DNA of 64,000 bases from Devosia sp. (GCF_024707125.1 NZ_JANQAH010000009.1:682001-746000); one strand, 5' to 3'. Numbered from the stretch's first letter, positions 27,400 through 36,455 are shown. The notes: generated by a model from the letters alone, not told the origin. Program-made: numbers and translations.

Positions 27400-28907
27400 A
27401 TGCTCAATCCCAGGCTTGGCCAGATAGCGTCAATGCGGGCGGCCACGTCTGCCGACATGGCAAGCGGTCGCCCCCATTCGCGGCTGGTTTCCGCGCCGAT
27501 CTTGTTGGTGGCATCAAGCCCCAGCTTGCCCCCGAGACCGGGATGCGCCGAGGCAAAGTCGAGATAGTCGATGGGCGTATCGGGCACGACAACCAGGTCG
27601 CGCGGGGCATCGAAGCGGGTGGAGAGAGCCCAGATGACATCGGCCCAGTTGCGCACATCGATATCGGGATCGACGGCAATGATCAGCTTGGTCATGCTGA
27701 ATTGCGGCAGCATGGACCAGAGCCCCATCATCACCCGCCGCGCCTGGCCCGGATAGCGCTTGTCCACGGCCACAACCATGGCGCGATAGGAACAGGCCTC
27801 CGGCGGCAACCACAGATCGGTGATCTCGGGAAATTGCCGCCTGGCCAGCGGCACGAAGAGCGGCGTCATCGCCTCGCCGAGCCGGGAAGGCTCGTCCGGC
27901 GGGCGCCCGGTATAGGTCGAGAGATAGATCGGGTCGCGCCGGGAAGTCACGGCCGAAACCGTCATCACCGGAAACGGTTCGACGCCATTATAGTAGCCGG
28001 TATGGTCGCCATAGGGGCCTTCGGGTGCCGTTTCACCGGCCGAAACCGTCCCTTCGATCACCATTTCCGCCTCGGCCGGCACGGGCAGGTCGACGCTGGT
28101 GGCCCGCCCCACCGGACTGGCGCGGCGGCGCAATACGCCGGCAAAGGCCATTTCGTTGATGCCGTCGGGCAGGGGCATGACCGCCGCCAGAATGGTCGCG
28201 GGATCGGCGCCGATGGCGACCGCAATGGGCATGTCGCGGCCCTGTTTCTGCCAGAGCCGATGATGCCGTGCGCCGCCCCGGCTCGGCAGCCAGCGCACAA
28301 TCGCCCGGTTCGGCCCCAGGACCTGCATGCGATAGATGCCGACATTGATGTCATCGGGATCGTCCGGCGCCCGGGTGATGACCAAAGGCCAGGTGATCAG
28401 CGGCGCCGGCTCTCCGGGCCAGCACCACTGCACCGGCAATCGCGTCAGGTCTATGGCCCCATTTTCGCGAACCACCTGCTGGCAGGCGGGACGTTGCACG
28501 CTTTTGGTGCGCAGGGTCAGCGCCGCCTTCAGCATGTCGCGCTGCGCCCAGGCGGCCCTGAGATTGCGCGGTGGTTTTGGCGAGCGCAGGTCTGCCAGCG
28601 CCTCCCCCAGAGCCGGCAGATCGGCAGCGTCGAGCCCCATCCCCAGCGCCACGCGCTCAACCGTGCCAAAGAGGTTGACGAGGATGGGCATCGAGGCGGC
28701 CGTGCCATCGGCGAGCTCGGGCTTTTCCACCAGCAGCGCCGGCCCGTGATCGGCCAGCACCCGACGATGGATCTCGGTGATCTCGTGCCGCGCGCTGACC
28801 GGCTGGGAAATTCGCTTCAGCAGCCCGCGTGTTTCCAAAAGGTCCAGAAAACCCCGAAGCGTGTCGGCGGTGGGGTGGCGCAGCGGCGGGAGCAGGGGAG
28901 AGGACAT
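27396..28907 (-). CDS. ubiD: 4-hydroxy-3-polyprenylbenzoate decarboxylase UbiD
   Basis: A 503-residue prenyl-FMN decarboxylase that removes the carboxyl group of polyprenyl-hydroxybenzoate in ubiquinone synthesis. Family features include NVGIYRMQVLGPNRAIVRWLP (in full about 186-206), EGTVSAGETAPEGPYGDHTGYYNG (about 300-323, with the catalytic Glu region) and RVMMGLWSMLPQFSMTKLIIAVDPDIDVRNW (about 402-432). Length is normal. It is divergent from ubiT, with a FixK-type box between them that could serve both, and sits with the oxygen-independent ubiTUV genes, suggesting a role in anaerobic quinone synthesis. Confidence 0.94.
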   Translation of the reverse strand: MSSPLLPPLRHPTADTLRGFLDLLETRGLLKRISQPVSARHEITEIHRRVLADHGPALLVEKPELADGTAASMPILVNLFGTVERVALGMGLDAADLPALGEALADLRSPKPPRNLRAAWAQRDMLKAALTLRTKSVQRPACQQVVRENGAIDLTRLPVQWCWPGEPAPLITWPLVITRAPDDPDDINVGIYRMQVLGPNRAIVRWLPSRGGARHHRLWQKQGRDMPIAVAIGADPATILAAVMPLPDGINEMAFAGVLRRRASPVGRATSVDLPVPAEAEMVIEGTVSAGETAPEGPYGDHTGYYNGVEPFPVMTVSAVTSRRDPIYLSTYTGRPPDEPSRLGEAMTPLFVPLARRQFPEITDLWLPPEACSYRAMVVAVDKRYPGQARRVMMGLWSMLPQFSMTKLIIAVDPDIDVRNWADVIWALSTRFDAPRDLVVVPDTPIDYLDFASAHPGLGGKLGLDATNKIGAETSREWGRPLAMSADVAARIDAIWPSLGLSI

Positions 28908-28941
28908 GGCGAGACCCTAGCGCCGTCAATCCCACCCATCT

Positions 28942-28955
28942 TTGCGCCACATCAA
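28942..28955. promoter_or_regulatory. FNR/FixK-type box between ubiD and ubiT
   Basis: TTGCGCCACATCAA fits TTG(A/C)-N6-(T/G)CAA. The centre is 66.5 bp before the ubiT start codon and about 41 bp before the divergent ubiD start, so it could act on ubiTUV and perhaps ubiD. Confidence 0.65.
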
Positions 28956-29014
28956 CGTGAGGGGGGCTGGCGCGACCTAGATTTTGTCCGCGTTCACGAA
29001 CAGGACCTCGCCCG

Positions 29015-29508
29015 ATGTTGCTGCCCCGGCCTCTCTCCCGTGCCATCGATCACGTACCGCTCGGCGTCGTGCAGCGCGTGGTCGACGCGGTCTTTCACCG
29101 CGCCTTGCAGCAGCACCCCGACCTCTTTGATCGCCTCGGTTTCCAGGCGGAAAAGAGCTTTCGCTTTACCCCCGCCGACCTCGACCTCAGCTTCGTCATT
29201 CACCCCGCCCGCCGCACGATCCGCGCCTATCGCAAGGACAAGGCGCCGCCCGTTTCTTCCGCCGTTTCCGGCCCCCTGCTGATGCTGCTGGCGTTGCTCG
29301 AAGGGCGCATCGATGGCGATGCAGTCTTTTTTCACGCAGCCTGACCGTGACCGGCGACATGGAGGCCATGCTGGCCCTGCGCAATGGGCTCGATGATTGC
29401 GGCTTTGACCTGCCCGCCGATCTCTCCGGTCTGGCCGGCCCCTTTGCGCAGCCCTTCCGCCGGGTGGGCGAGCTGGTGCGGCAGCGCGCCCTGGTCGGGA
29501 TCGTCTGA
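29015..29508 (+). pseudogene. ubiT: ubiT (SCP2-type lipid-binding accessory factor), frameshifted once
   Basis: UbiT is a small SCP2-fold protein that works with UbiU and UbiV in oxygen-independent ubiquinone synthesis. The first frame encodes 109 residues (VPLGVVQRVVDAVFHRAL, SGPLLMLLALLEGRIDGDAVFF) and then hits TGA after a six-T run at 29327-29332. Adding one T lets it continue FFSRSLTVTGDMEAMLALRN and on to a TGA at 29506-29508, giving about 164 residues against 174 in E. coli. Repair therefore restores a normal protein ending 3 bp before ubiU. A homopolymer sequencing error is the likeliest cause; a real mutation is possible. Confidence 0.85.
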
Positions 29509-29511
29509 GCC

Positions 29512-30489
29512 ATGGAACTGATCTGCCCCGCCGGAACGCCCGCCGCCTATCGCGAGGCCGTCGAAGCCGGCGCCGATGCCGTCTATTGCGGCTTTCGGGA
29601 CGAAACCAATGCCCGCAATTTCCCCGGCCTCAATTTTAGCCGCGCCGAACTTAGGGAAGCCGTGGCCTTCGGTCATGCCCGCGGCGTCCAGACCTATGTG
29701 GCACTCAACACTTTTATGCGCGCCGGGGCCGAGGACCTGTGGTTCCAGGCGGCCGACGACGCGGTGGCCGCGGGTGCCGATGCCGTCATCCTCGCCGATC
29801 TTGCACTGATGGAGCATGTGGCGACCAGTCATCCCGGCCAGCGCCTGCATGTCTCGGTGCAGGCCTCGGCCTCCAATGTCGATGCCGTCAGCTTCCTGGT
29901 GGAGAGCTTTGGCGCCAAGCGCCTCGTGCTGCCCCGCGTGCTCACCGTGCCCGAAATCGCCAATATCGCCCGGCAGGTCGATTGCGAACTGGAGGTCTTC
30001 GCCTTTGGCGGGCTCTGCGTCATGGCCGAGGGGCGCTGCTCGCTCTCCTCCTATATCACCGGACAATCCCCCAATATGCAGGGCGTCTGCTCGCCGGCGA
30101 GCCATGTGCGCTATCGCGAGGACGGGGCGGAGATGGTGTCCGAACTGGGCGGTTTCACCATCAATCGCTTTGGCGCCGATGAGCCGGCGGGCTATCCGAC
30201 CCTGTGCAAGGGGCGGTTCCATATTGCCGACGAGGACGCCTATGCCTTTGAGGACCCGGTGAGCCTCGATGTCATGGATCATCTCGATGCGCTGAAAGCT
30301 GCTGGTGTCACGGCGCTCAAGATTGAGGGCCGGCAGCGCGGCAAGGCCTATGTCGCCCAGGTCGTTTCGCAGCTGCGCTCGGCGCTTTCGGCCGCGCCCG
30401 CCGATCGCCCCGCGCATCTCGCCCAGCTCCGGCGCCTCAGCGAGGGCCAGCGCACCACGTCCGGGGCCTATGAGAAGAAGTGGCGCTGA
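29512..30489 (+). CDS. ubiU: Ubiquinone anaerobic biosynthesis protein UbiU (U32 peptidase family)
   Basis: A 325-residue U32-family protein. UbiU pairs with UbiV, both Fe-S proteins, to hydroxylate the quinone ring without oxygen. Seen are ELICPAGTPAAYREAVEAGADAVYCG at the start (family N-terminus, residues 2-27), the Cys-bearing stretch CVMAEGRCSLSSYITG (about 168-183) and MQGVCSPASHVRY (about 188-200), and LKIEGRQRGKAYV (about 268). The stop is 2 bp before the ubiV ATG. Confidence 0.93.
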   Translation: MELICPAGTPAAYREAVEAGADAVYCGFRDETNARNFPGLNFSRAELREAVAFGHARGVQTYVALNTFMRAGAEDLWFQAADDAVAAGADAVILADLALMEHVATSHPGQRLHVSVQASASNVDAVSFLVESFGAKRLVLPRVLTVPEIANIARQVDCELEVFAFGGLCVMAEGRCSLSSYITGQSPNMQGVCSPASHVRYREDGAEMVSELGGFTINRFGADEPAGYPTLCKGRFHIADEDAYAFEDPVSLDVMDHLDALKAAGVTALKIEGRQRGKAYVAQVVSQLRSALSAAPADRPAHLAQLRRLSEGQRTTSGAYEKKWR

Positions 30490-30491
30490 TC

Positions 30492-31397
30492 ATGGCTGAA
30501 ACGAAAACGCTCAAGATCACCATGGGGCCGGTTCCCTATCTGTGGTCGGGCGAAAAATGGCGCGATTTCTATTACCGCATCGCCGATTCGGGGCATGTTG
30601 ATGCGGTGACGCTGGGTGAAGCGGTCTGTTCCAAGCGCGACCACTTCACCCGGCCCTTTCTTCCCGAAGTCGTCGAGCGCCTGGAAAAGAGCGGCAAGGC
30701 GGTGGCTCTGGCTTCGCTGATCCTGGTGACGCAGGAGCGCGAGGTCGCCGCAACGCGAAAGCTTGCCGCTGCGGGCAGTCTTGTCGAGGCCAACGACCTC
30801 TCGGCTCTGCGGCTTCTCGCCGGCAGGCCGCACCTCGTCGGCCCCTTCGTCAATGTCTACAATGCCGCTACGGCGCGCCTGCTCATCAAGCGCGGGGCCG
30901 TCCGGCTCTGCCTTGGTCCCGAATTGTCTGAAACGTCGATTGGCCCGATCATCGCCGGCGCGCCGGATGCTGAATACGAGGTCTTTGCCTTTGGTCGCCT
31001 GCCGCTGGCGATTTCGGCCCGCTGTGCCCATGCCCGCGCCAAGGGGCACGCCAAGGACAATTGCCAGTTCGTCTGCGGCGACGAGCCCGACGGGCTCGAT
31101 GTCGATACGCTCGATGGCCAGCCCTTCCTATCCATCAATGGCGTGCAGACGATGTCGCGCCATTGTCAGGTCCTGTTCGGCGAATTGCCGGGGCTGGCGG
31201 CGCTCGGCGTCACCCATCTCCGCCTCTCGCCGCAGGATTGCGACATGGTGGCGGTGGCGCAGCTCTTTGCTAGAGTTCGCGATGGCGCGCTTGCCGCCGA
31301 CGAGGCCATGGAGCGGCTGCGGGAGATCTACCCGCAGGCGCCCTTCGCCAACGGTTTTCTCCATGGCGACGCCGGGATGAACTGGGTCGCTGCCTGA
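30492..31397 (+). CDS. ubiV: Ubiquinone anaerobic biosynthesis protein UbiV (U32 peptidase family)
   Basis: A 301-residue U32-family protein, the UbiU partner. The ATG at 30492 (MAETKTLKITMGPVPYLWSG) is preferred over an upstream GTG within ubiU. Features are the N-terminal GPVPYLWSGEKWRDFYY, GEAVCSKRDHF (residues about 43-53) and the Cys-rich CAHARAKGHAKDNCQFVC (about 180-197) that should hold the Fe-S cluster. It is the last gene of ubiTUV and ends 8 bp before a strong terminator. Confidence 0.93.
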   Translation: MAETKTLKITMGPVPYLWSGEKWRDFYYRIADSGHVDAVTLGEAVCSKRDHFTRPFLPEVVERLEKSGKAVALASLILVTQEREVAATRKLAAAGSLVEANDLSALRLLAGRPHLVGPFVNVYNAATARLLIKRGAVRLCLGPELSETSIGPIIAGAPDAEYEVFAFGRLPLAISARCAHARAKGHAKDNCQFVCGDEPDGLDVDTLDGQPFLSINGVQTMSRHCQVLFGELPGLAALGVTHLRLSPQDCDMVAVAQLFARVRDGALAADEAMERLREIYPQAPFANGFLHGDAGMNWVAA

Positions 31398-31405
31398 ACG
31401 GGTAG

Positions 31406-31432
31406 GGGCCCGCAATGCGGGCCCCTCTTTTC
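31406..31432 (+). terminator. Rho-independent terminator after ubiV
   Basis: GGGGCCCGC-AAT-GCGGGCCCC forms a perfect 9-bp GC stem followed by TCTTTTC. It lies between the convergent ubiV and autotransporter genes. Confidence 0.92.
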
Positions 31433-33502
31433 TCAGAAGCTAAAGCGCAGTCCGGCAGCGCCCGAGAGTGCCGCATCCTGGCCATTGGTGCTGGCATGGA
31501 GCGAGAGCGAGCCTGCGGCAGACGCCGAGAACTTGTGTTCTAGATCGGCGCCGACCCGCAGCCAGGTCTGGTTCTGGGCCTGACCGGGCAGGTTGAAGGC
31601 GAACAAGCCGAGGGTTTCGCCCGAAGTCGCCGGTCCCGTGGCATCGAAGCGATGCACCGCCTCGATCGTGCCGGTCAGCGTGGTGGCATCGGTGATCGGC
31701 CGCTTTGCCGTCAGGCCCACGCGCAGCTCGGCCGCGGTATAGGCCAGGGCGTCGAACCGGGCCGGAAACGCGCCGCCCTGTTCGGTATAGCCGTCCACAT
31801 TGGTCTGCGAGAGCGTGAGCGCGGCCCAGGGGCTGAACGTTGTGGCCCCCAGGCTTGCCGCGTCCAGCCAGTCGATGCGGGCCCGCAGCATGGCGGTCCG
31901 CGCATGGGTCGAGCCTTCCGAATAGTCCGTGCCGCCGCCATTGGCATAACCACGGCGCGTGGTCGTCGCCCAGCCACCATAAAGGGCCGTGGCCGAGAGC
32001 AGCAGCGGCGTGCCCTCCGGCGCCCAGTCGATCTCGCCGACGACATATTGACCATCGGCACGCATGCTGCCGCCAAGCGCCAGGTTCTGCCAGGCGCCGC
32101 TCTTGCCCACCCCGAGCCCGGCCCGGACATTGTCGGCAAAGTCGTGGCAGGCGCCCACTTCGGCAAGGCCGGCACCGCCATCGCGGCCATGGCCGGAATA
32201 GCCGATGTCGCCCGTCGCCCAGACGCAGCTATCCTCCGCCAGGCTCTGCTGTGTCATCAACGGTTGGTGGTGCGCGCCATTGAGCGGCAGGAAGGAAAGC
32301 TGCTGCGCCGCATAGGCGGTCTGGGTCGCATCATAGAGCGATGCGGCAAATTTCGTCGGATCGATGACGCCGGCCGTGGTCGGGGTGACCCCGGCAATAT
32401 AGGGATGCCAGACCCCGTCGGCGCCGGCGCTATTGCCCACCACCACCGTGCCGTCGGCTGAAACACCGGTGGCTTCGGACCTATCCCATACCGGGGCGGA
32501 CACGTTGCCGGCCGCGAGCCAGTCGGAGACCGATTGCATCTGAGTTTGCTCAGTCCAGCGGAAGGCCGTATTGGTTCCGGGGCTAAAGGAGCGCCCCACG
32601 ATCACCGAGCCATCGGCAGAAACGGCCGTTGCGTGGCTGGATACGTCGCCGGCCAGGGTGCCGAGGCTCTGCATGCCGATATCTTCACGCCAGCGATAGG
32701 CGTCGACCGTATTCTCGGCGTCGAGCGATCGGCCGACAATAGTGCTGCCATCGGCGGAAATCGCATTGGCGAAACTGTGGCCGCCGCCCAGATGGCCAAG
32801 TCCGATCATCCCGGTCCCTTCGGTCCAGCGATAGGCGAGGATGGAGCCCATGCCATTGTCGGAATCCCCGACGATGATGGTGCCATCCGCTGAAACGCCG
32901 GTGCCGGTGCTGTACTGTCCGCCCAGCGTGCCGAGCGAATACATCTGCGGATTGGCGGCATCGCCCCCGGTGCCGCCCTCGACCCAGCGGAAAGCCCGCC
33001 GTTCGTCGATGAGATTGGTGTTGTCGTGGTCGGACGTACCCACAACCACGCTGCCGTCGGCGGACATGGCATTGGCGAATGCGAAGCCATCGACGCCGAG
33101 CGAGCCCAAATCTTCCATGCCGCCTGTCTTGGTCCAGCGCATGGCATATTGCTTGCCGGTCGAAGTCACCCAATACCCAACTGCACTTGACCCGTCGGGC
33201 GAGAGCGCATGGACCGCGCTGGTCAGGCCGCCATTGGACCCGAGATCCACACGGCCATCCGCGGCCGACCAGACGGTGGCAACTGGATAAGCACCATTGC
33301 TGACATAGCCGCCCACCACCTTGCCATCGGCCGAGATGGCCATTAGGCGGGCCGGCGACAGCCAATCAAGAAACCAGGCGACATCGCCGCCGGCCAAGGC
33401 CGAGCTAGGCGTGAGCGCGCTGCAGCCCATCAGGGCCAGGGCGGCGAGGGGAAGTTTTGAGGCCCGGGCCGAGCCGGGGAGTCGATGGTGATTGTTACGC
33501 AA
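31433..33502 (-). CDS. HAF-repeat autotransporter
   Basis: A 689-residue outer-membrane protein. A long signal peptide (to about residue 38) precedes a passenger of at least seven repeats of about 50 residues, each with a core like MSADGSVVVGTS, the HAF-family extracellular repeat, probably a beta-propeller or solenoid. From about residue 400 the sequence becomes an autotransporter beta-domain of alternating aromatic strands ending AGLRFSF, with the terminal Phe recognised by the Bam machinery. No protease or adhesin motif was seen; its surface function is unknown. No gene precedes it on the same strand within 100 bp. Confidence 0.85.
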   Translation of the reverse strand: MRNNHHRLPGSARASKLPLAALALMGCSALTPSSALAGGDVAWFLDWLSPARLMAISADGKVVGGYVSNGAYPVATVWSAADGRVDLGSNGGLTSAVHALSPDGSSAVGYWVTSTGKQYAMRWTKTGGMEDLGSLGVDGFAFANAMSADGSVVVGTSDHDNTNLIDERRAFRWVEGGTGGDAANPQMYSLGTLGGQYSTGTGVSADGTIIVGDSDNGMGSILAYRWTEGTGMIGLGHLGGGHSFANAISADGSTIVGRSLDAENTVDAYRWREDIGMQSLGTLAGDVSSHATAVSADGSVIVGRSFSPGTNTAFRWTEQTQMQSVSDWLAAGNVSAPVWDRSEATGVSADGTVVVGNSAGADGVWHPYIAGVTPTTAGVIDPTKFAASLYDATQTAYAAQQLSFLPLNGAHHQPLMTQQSLAEDSCVWATGDIGYSGHGRDGGAGLAEVGACHDFADNVRAGLGVGKSGAWQNLALGGSMRADGQYVVGEIDWAPEGTPLLLSATALYGGWATTTRRGYANGGGTDYSEGSTHARTAMLRARIDWLDAASLGATTFSPWAALTLSQTNVDGYTEQGGAFPARFDALAYTAAELRVGLTAKRPITDATTLTGTIEAVHRFDATGPATSGETLGLFAFNLPGQAQNQTWLRVGADLEHKFSASAAGSLSLHASTNGQDAALSGAAGLRFSF

Positions 33503-33608
33503 AATGTACCTGCCTGATGTTTTGCAGGCAGGGTTAGCGATTGGGAGTGAACCGGTTCAATGTCGATTTTTCCGCGCATAAGCATTGCTCGTGCGCATAA
33601 TCGCGCCC

Positions 33609-34715
33609 TCAGTTTTCGGCTTCGTATTGCAGGCCATGCCGGCGCGGCGTCGTGCCGAAATGGCGGCGATAGGCGCTGACGAAATTGCTGGCCTGAGCAT
33701 AGCCGACCTGCCAGGCGATCTGCTTGAGCGGCAGGTTCAGCCCCTCTTCGATCATGCGCCGGGCCGCCTGCAGCCGCGTGTCGCGCAGATAGTCGAAAAC
33801 GGTCGTGCCGTAGAGCTCCCTAAAACCCTGATTGAGCACCTTGGCCGTCAGGCCGACGGCGGCGGCCAGGTCGTGCAGCCCGGGCGGGTTGCGCAGGTCC
33901 GATACCAGCCTGTCGCGCGCCTCTTCAACTCTGGCAAGCACGCGCCGCGAGAGTTCTTCGGCGCCTGCGGGCGGCGCGCCGTCCAGCGATCCAAGCAGAT
34001 GCACCAGAAATTCAAGGGATTTGGACTCCCGGTGCAGGCTCATCAAGGATCCGGTAAATGTGGGGCGCAGCAGTTCATTGGCGACGCGAACCGGGTCGAA
34101 CCGTGCCTTTGTCACCTGCGACACCGGCGTCACCCGGCCCTCGACGATATTGCGCAGGATGCCAGGCAATTCATCGCCCCCGAACATCGCCCCCAGCGCT
34201 TCGGGTTCGACGCTGATCCCAAGGCCGGCCACGGGCTGATCGAGCTGAACCTCATACATCAGCCGATCTTCGGGCGGCACCAGGGTCATGATGGTCCCCG
34301 ATCCGCGCCAGCGTTGTGGCGCCAGCTTGCCGGGCGAGGTCGCGAACGTCCCCTCGCCGGTGGCAACGCAGCCAATATGCAGGGTGCCTGGTTTGACCTG
34401 CTGGTCGATGGTCAGATGAAAACCCGCCTCGGCGCGGGCCTCTACCGAAAAGAGGTCCACACCCGGTCGAACGGGTTCCGAGATCAGGTGCCCCGAGACC
34501 GGACCCTCGAGGGTGACCCGCCGGGAGACATGAAAACTCTGCGGCTCGGGTTCGCCATTGCCGATGAATACCCAATTGGCGGGAAGGGCCTGGTAGCCTC
34601 GCTTGGCTTCCGGAATTGCGGCATTGTAGTTCAATCGTTCCCCCTCGACATGTGCGAACGACACATCCTGATGTCCGCGCAATTGCGTTCTGCACAACGC
34701 ATTTGGGCCACCCAA
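33609..34715 (-). CDS. AraC family transcriptional regulator
   Basis: A 368-residue regulator. The C-terminal 100 residues hold the two AraC helix-turn-helix motifs: LHDLAAAVGLTAKVLNQGF (about 280-298) and LPLKQIAWQVGYAQASNFVS (about 328-347), followed by AYRRHFGTTPRRH. The N-terminal 230 residues look like a cupin-type ligand domain but match no specific effector family I can name. It lies between the autotransporter and the EAL gene on the same strand, separated by about 100 and 240 bp; its targets are unknown. Confidence 0.9.
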   Translation of the reverse strand: MGGPNALCRTQLRGHQDVSFAHVEGERLNYNAAIPEAKRGYQALPANWVFIGNGEPEPQSFHVSRRVTLEGPVSGHLISEPVRPGVDLFSVEARAEAGFHLTIDQQVKPGTLHIGCVATGEGTFATSPGKLAPQRWRGSGTIMTLVPPEDRLMYEVQLDQPVAGLGISVEPEALGAMFGGDELPGILRNIVEGRVTPVSQVTKARFDPVRVANELLRPTFTGSLMSLHRESKSLEFLVHLLGSLDGAPPAGAEELSRRVLARVEEARDRLVSDLRNPPGLHDLAAAVGLTAKVLNQGFRELYGTTVFDYLRDTRLQAARRMIEEGLNLPLKQIAWQVGYAQASNFVSAYRRHFGTTPRRHGLQYEAEN

Positions 34716-34953
34716 CGCTTGGGCTCGGCTGCGCTAGCGACCCCAAGAAGATTAGGCAATTTAATCTTGCTTATGATGATTTAGAGTCGCTAATGCCCGC
34801 GACCCGAATGCGGCTCCGGTTCGGACGGCGACTCGCGCAAAAGCGCAGCGCGAAGCCGGAAGCTCGCAACGCGCCAAAAAACCTGATTTTGAGGGGGAGA
34901 CCGCGCGGCACAACTGTCGGACGGGTGAGGATGCCCACCCGCCGATAGCCGCT

Positions 34954-36246
34954 TTACATGGCCGCCTTTACGCTGGGGGTAGCCAGCTTTGGCCGCGGCC
35001 AGGCAGCGATCTGCTGCTGGGCAATGAGCAGGCAGGCCTCGGCGCATGGCATTGGCCGGCCGATAAAATATCCCTGCGCCGTTTCAACACCAAGCTTGCG
35101 CAAGGCTTCAAACTCAACGGCCGACTCAACGCCTTCAGCCAGAATCTGGCTCTTGGTCTCGCGGCCGAAATGCACCAGCGCGGCGGCCAGGGCATGGCGC
35201 GCCAGGTCGTCCTGGATGTTCCGGGTCAGGCTGATGTCGAGCTTGATGATATCGGGCTGCAGCGCCAGGATATGACGCAGGCTCGCATATCCGGCACCCG
35301 CATCGTCCACGGCCAGACGAACGCCGTTGACTCGAATGTCGTTCAGGGCGCGTCCCAGCGCCTCATAGTCCGAGACGCTGGCATGCTCGGTGATTTCGAC
35401 CACGACGCGCCGTCCGTCCTTGCCCGCAATGGCTTCCGCCACGGCGCCCGAAATGATCGTTTCGGGCGAAACGTTGAAGGTCAGGTAGATGTCCTTGGGG
35501 AAGAGATCGAGCAGCGCCAGACCTTTTTGGACAGCCATCATTTCAAGTTCGATGCCGAGGCCAACCGAGGCTGCCATGGTGAACCAGATATCAGGCGTCC
35601 ATCCCTCGGGGCTGGCAAAGCGCGACAGGCATTCGAACCCGACCAGCCGGTGGTCGGCGATCCGGTAAATGGGCTGCACCACGATCGAAAGTTCGTCGCT
35701 GGCGAGGACCCGCTGGATGCGTTCGAGATTGGTCCGGTGCTCGGTCGTAGCATCGATCTCGCGGCCGATCAGCACGGCCGTCAGTTCGGCGACGGCGCGC
35801 ATCATCTTGAGGTCGCGCATATTGAGCGAAGGCTGCGGCTCTGTGCTGATGCAGCAGAACATGCCATGCGTCGTGCCGTCTTGGAGCTTGATGGGCACGC
35901 TCATATGGGCGCGAATACCCATGTCATGGGTAAAGGGCATGGCGGCCGCGAAGGGCACGTCGAGCACATCGGGCATCAGTTCGGGCAGACGGCCTTCGAG
36001 AATGTGCCGGCAATAGACATAGTCAAGCGGCATGGAGTCGCCGGGCTTGATCACATGCTCCAGCCCCGGCGCATCGACTTCGCGAAAATAGGAACGGTCG
36101 CCGACGAATTCCGAGACATAAGCCACCTGCATCCCAAGATGCACGCGGACGGCTTCGAGGGCGCGTCTCAGCGAATATTCCGCCTTGTCGTCCAAAGCGG
36201 TCGTAAGACCTTTGAGGTCGAAAATGTCTGGCTCAGTTGCACTCAT
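34954..36246 (-). CDS. GAF-EAL domain protein, probable cyclic-di-GMP phosphodiesterase
   Basis: A 430-residue cytosolic protein starting at the ATG 36246 (MSATEPDIFD); an earlier in-frame ATG at 36333 adds only unlike residues. Residues about 15-170 form a GAF sensor (DYVYCRHILEGRLPELMPDV, HMSVPIKLQDGTTHGMFCCI). Residues about 185-420 form an EAL domain with GFECLSRF in place of the usual EAL motif, DDAGAGYASLRH, IIKLDISLTR and ILAEGVE...QGYFIGRP. The first Glu and the later Asp, Lys and Glu of the active site remain, so activity is plausible. It diverges from an operon with two CtrA boxes. Confidence 0.88.
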   Translation of the reverse strand: MSATEPDIFDLKGLTTALDDKAEYSLRRALEAVRVHLGMQVAYVSEFVGDRSYFREVDAPGLEHVIKPGDSMPLDYVYCRHILEGRLPELMPDVLDVPFAAAMPFTHDMGIRAHMSVPIKLQDGTTHGMFCCISTEPQPSLNMRDLKMMRAVAELTAVLIGREIDATTEHRTNLERIQRVLASDELSIVVQPIYRIADHRLVGFECLSRFASPEGWTPDIWFTMAASVGLGIELEMMAVQKGLALLDLFPKDIYLTFNVSPETIISGAVAEAIAGKDGRRVVVEITEHASVSDYEALGRALNDIRVNGVRLAVDDAGAGYASLRHILALQPDIIKLDISLTRNIQDDLARHALAAALVHFGRETKSQILAEGVESAVEFEALRKLGVETAQGYFIGRPMPCAEACLLIAQQQIAAWPRPKLATPSVKAAM

Positions 36247-36423
36247 GACCAACCCCTGCTTCCCACCCGCGGCAAGGCCCTGAATTTTCAGGCGAGGAGC
36301 AGGGAACCCTGCCATTCGCAACAGGCCTGACACTAGGCGCTACGGAGATACTCCAAAATAGCATCATAAAGGCAAAGGCTTAAACGTGTGTTGCCATGTT
36401 TTCGTGCATTTGAACGGGTCGCG

Positions 36424-36438
36424 TTAACTAAGTCTTAA
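36424..36438. promoter_or_regulatory. CtrA-type box TTAA-N7-TTAA (distal)
   Basis: TTAACTAAGTCTTAA is an exact match to the CtrA consensus TTAA-N7-TTAA. A second exact match starts 32 bp downstream, three helical turns away. Both lie between the EAL gene and the AAR-like operon. Confidence 0.75.
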
Positions 36439-36455
36439 AGTCTCCTAACAGTTCG

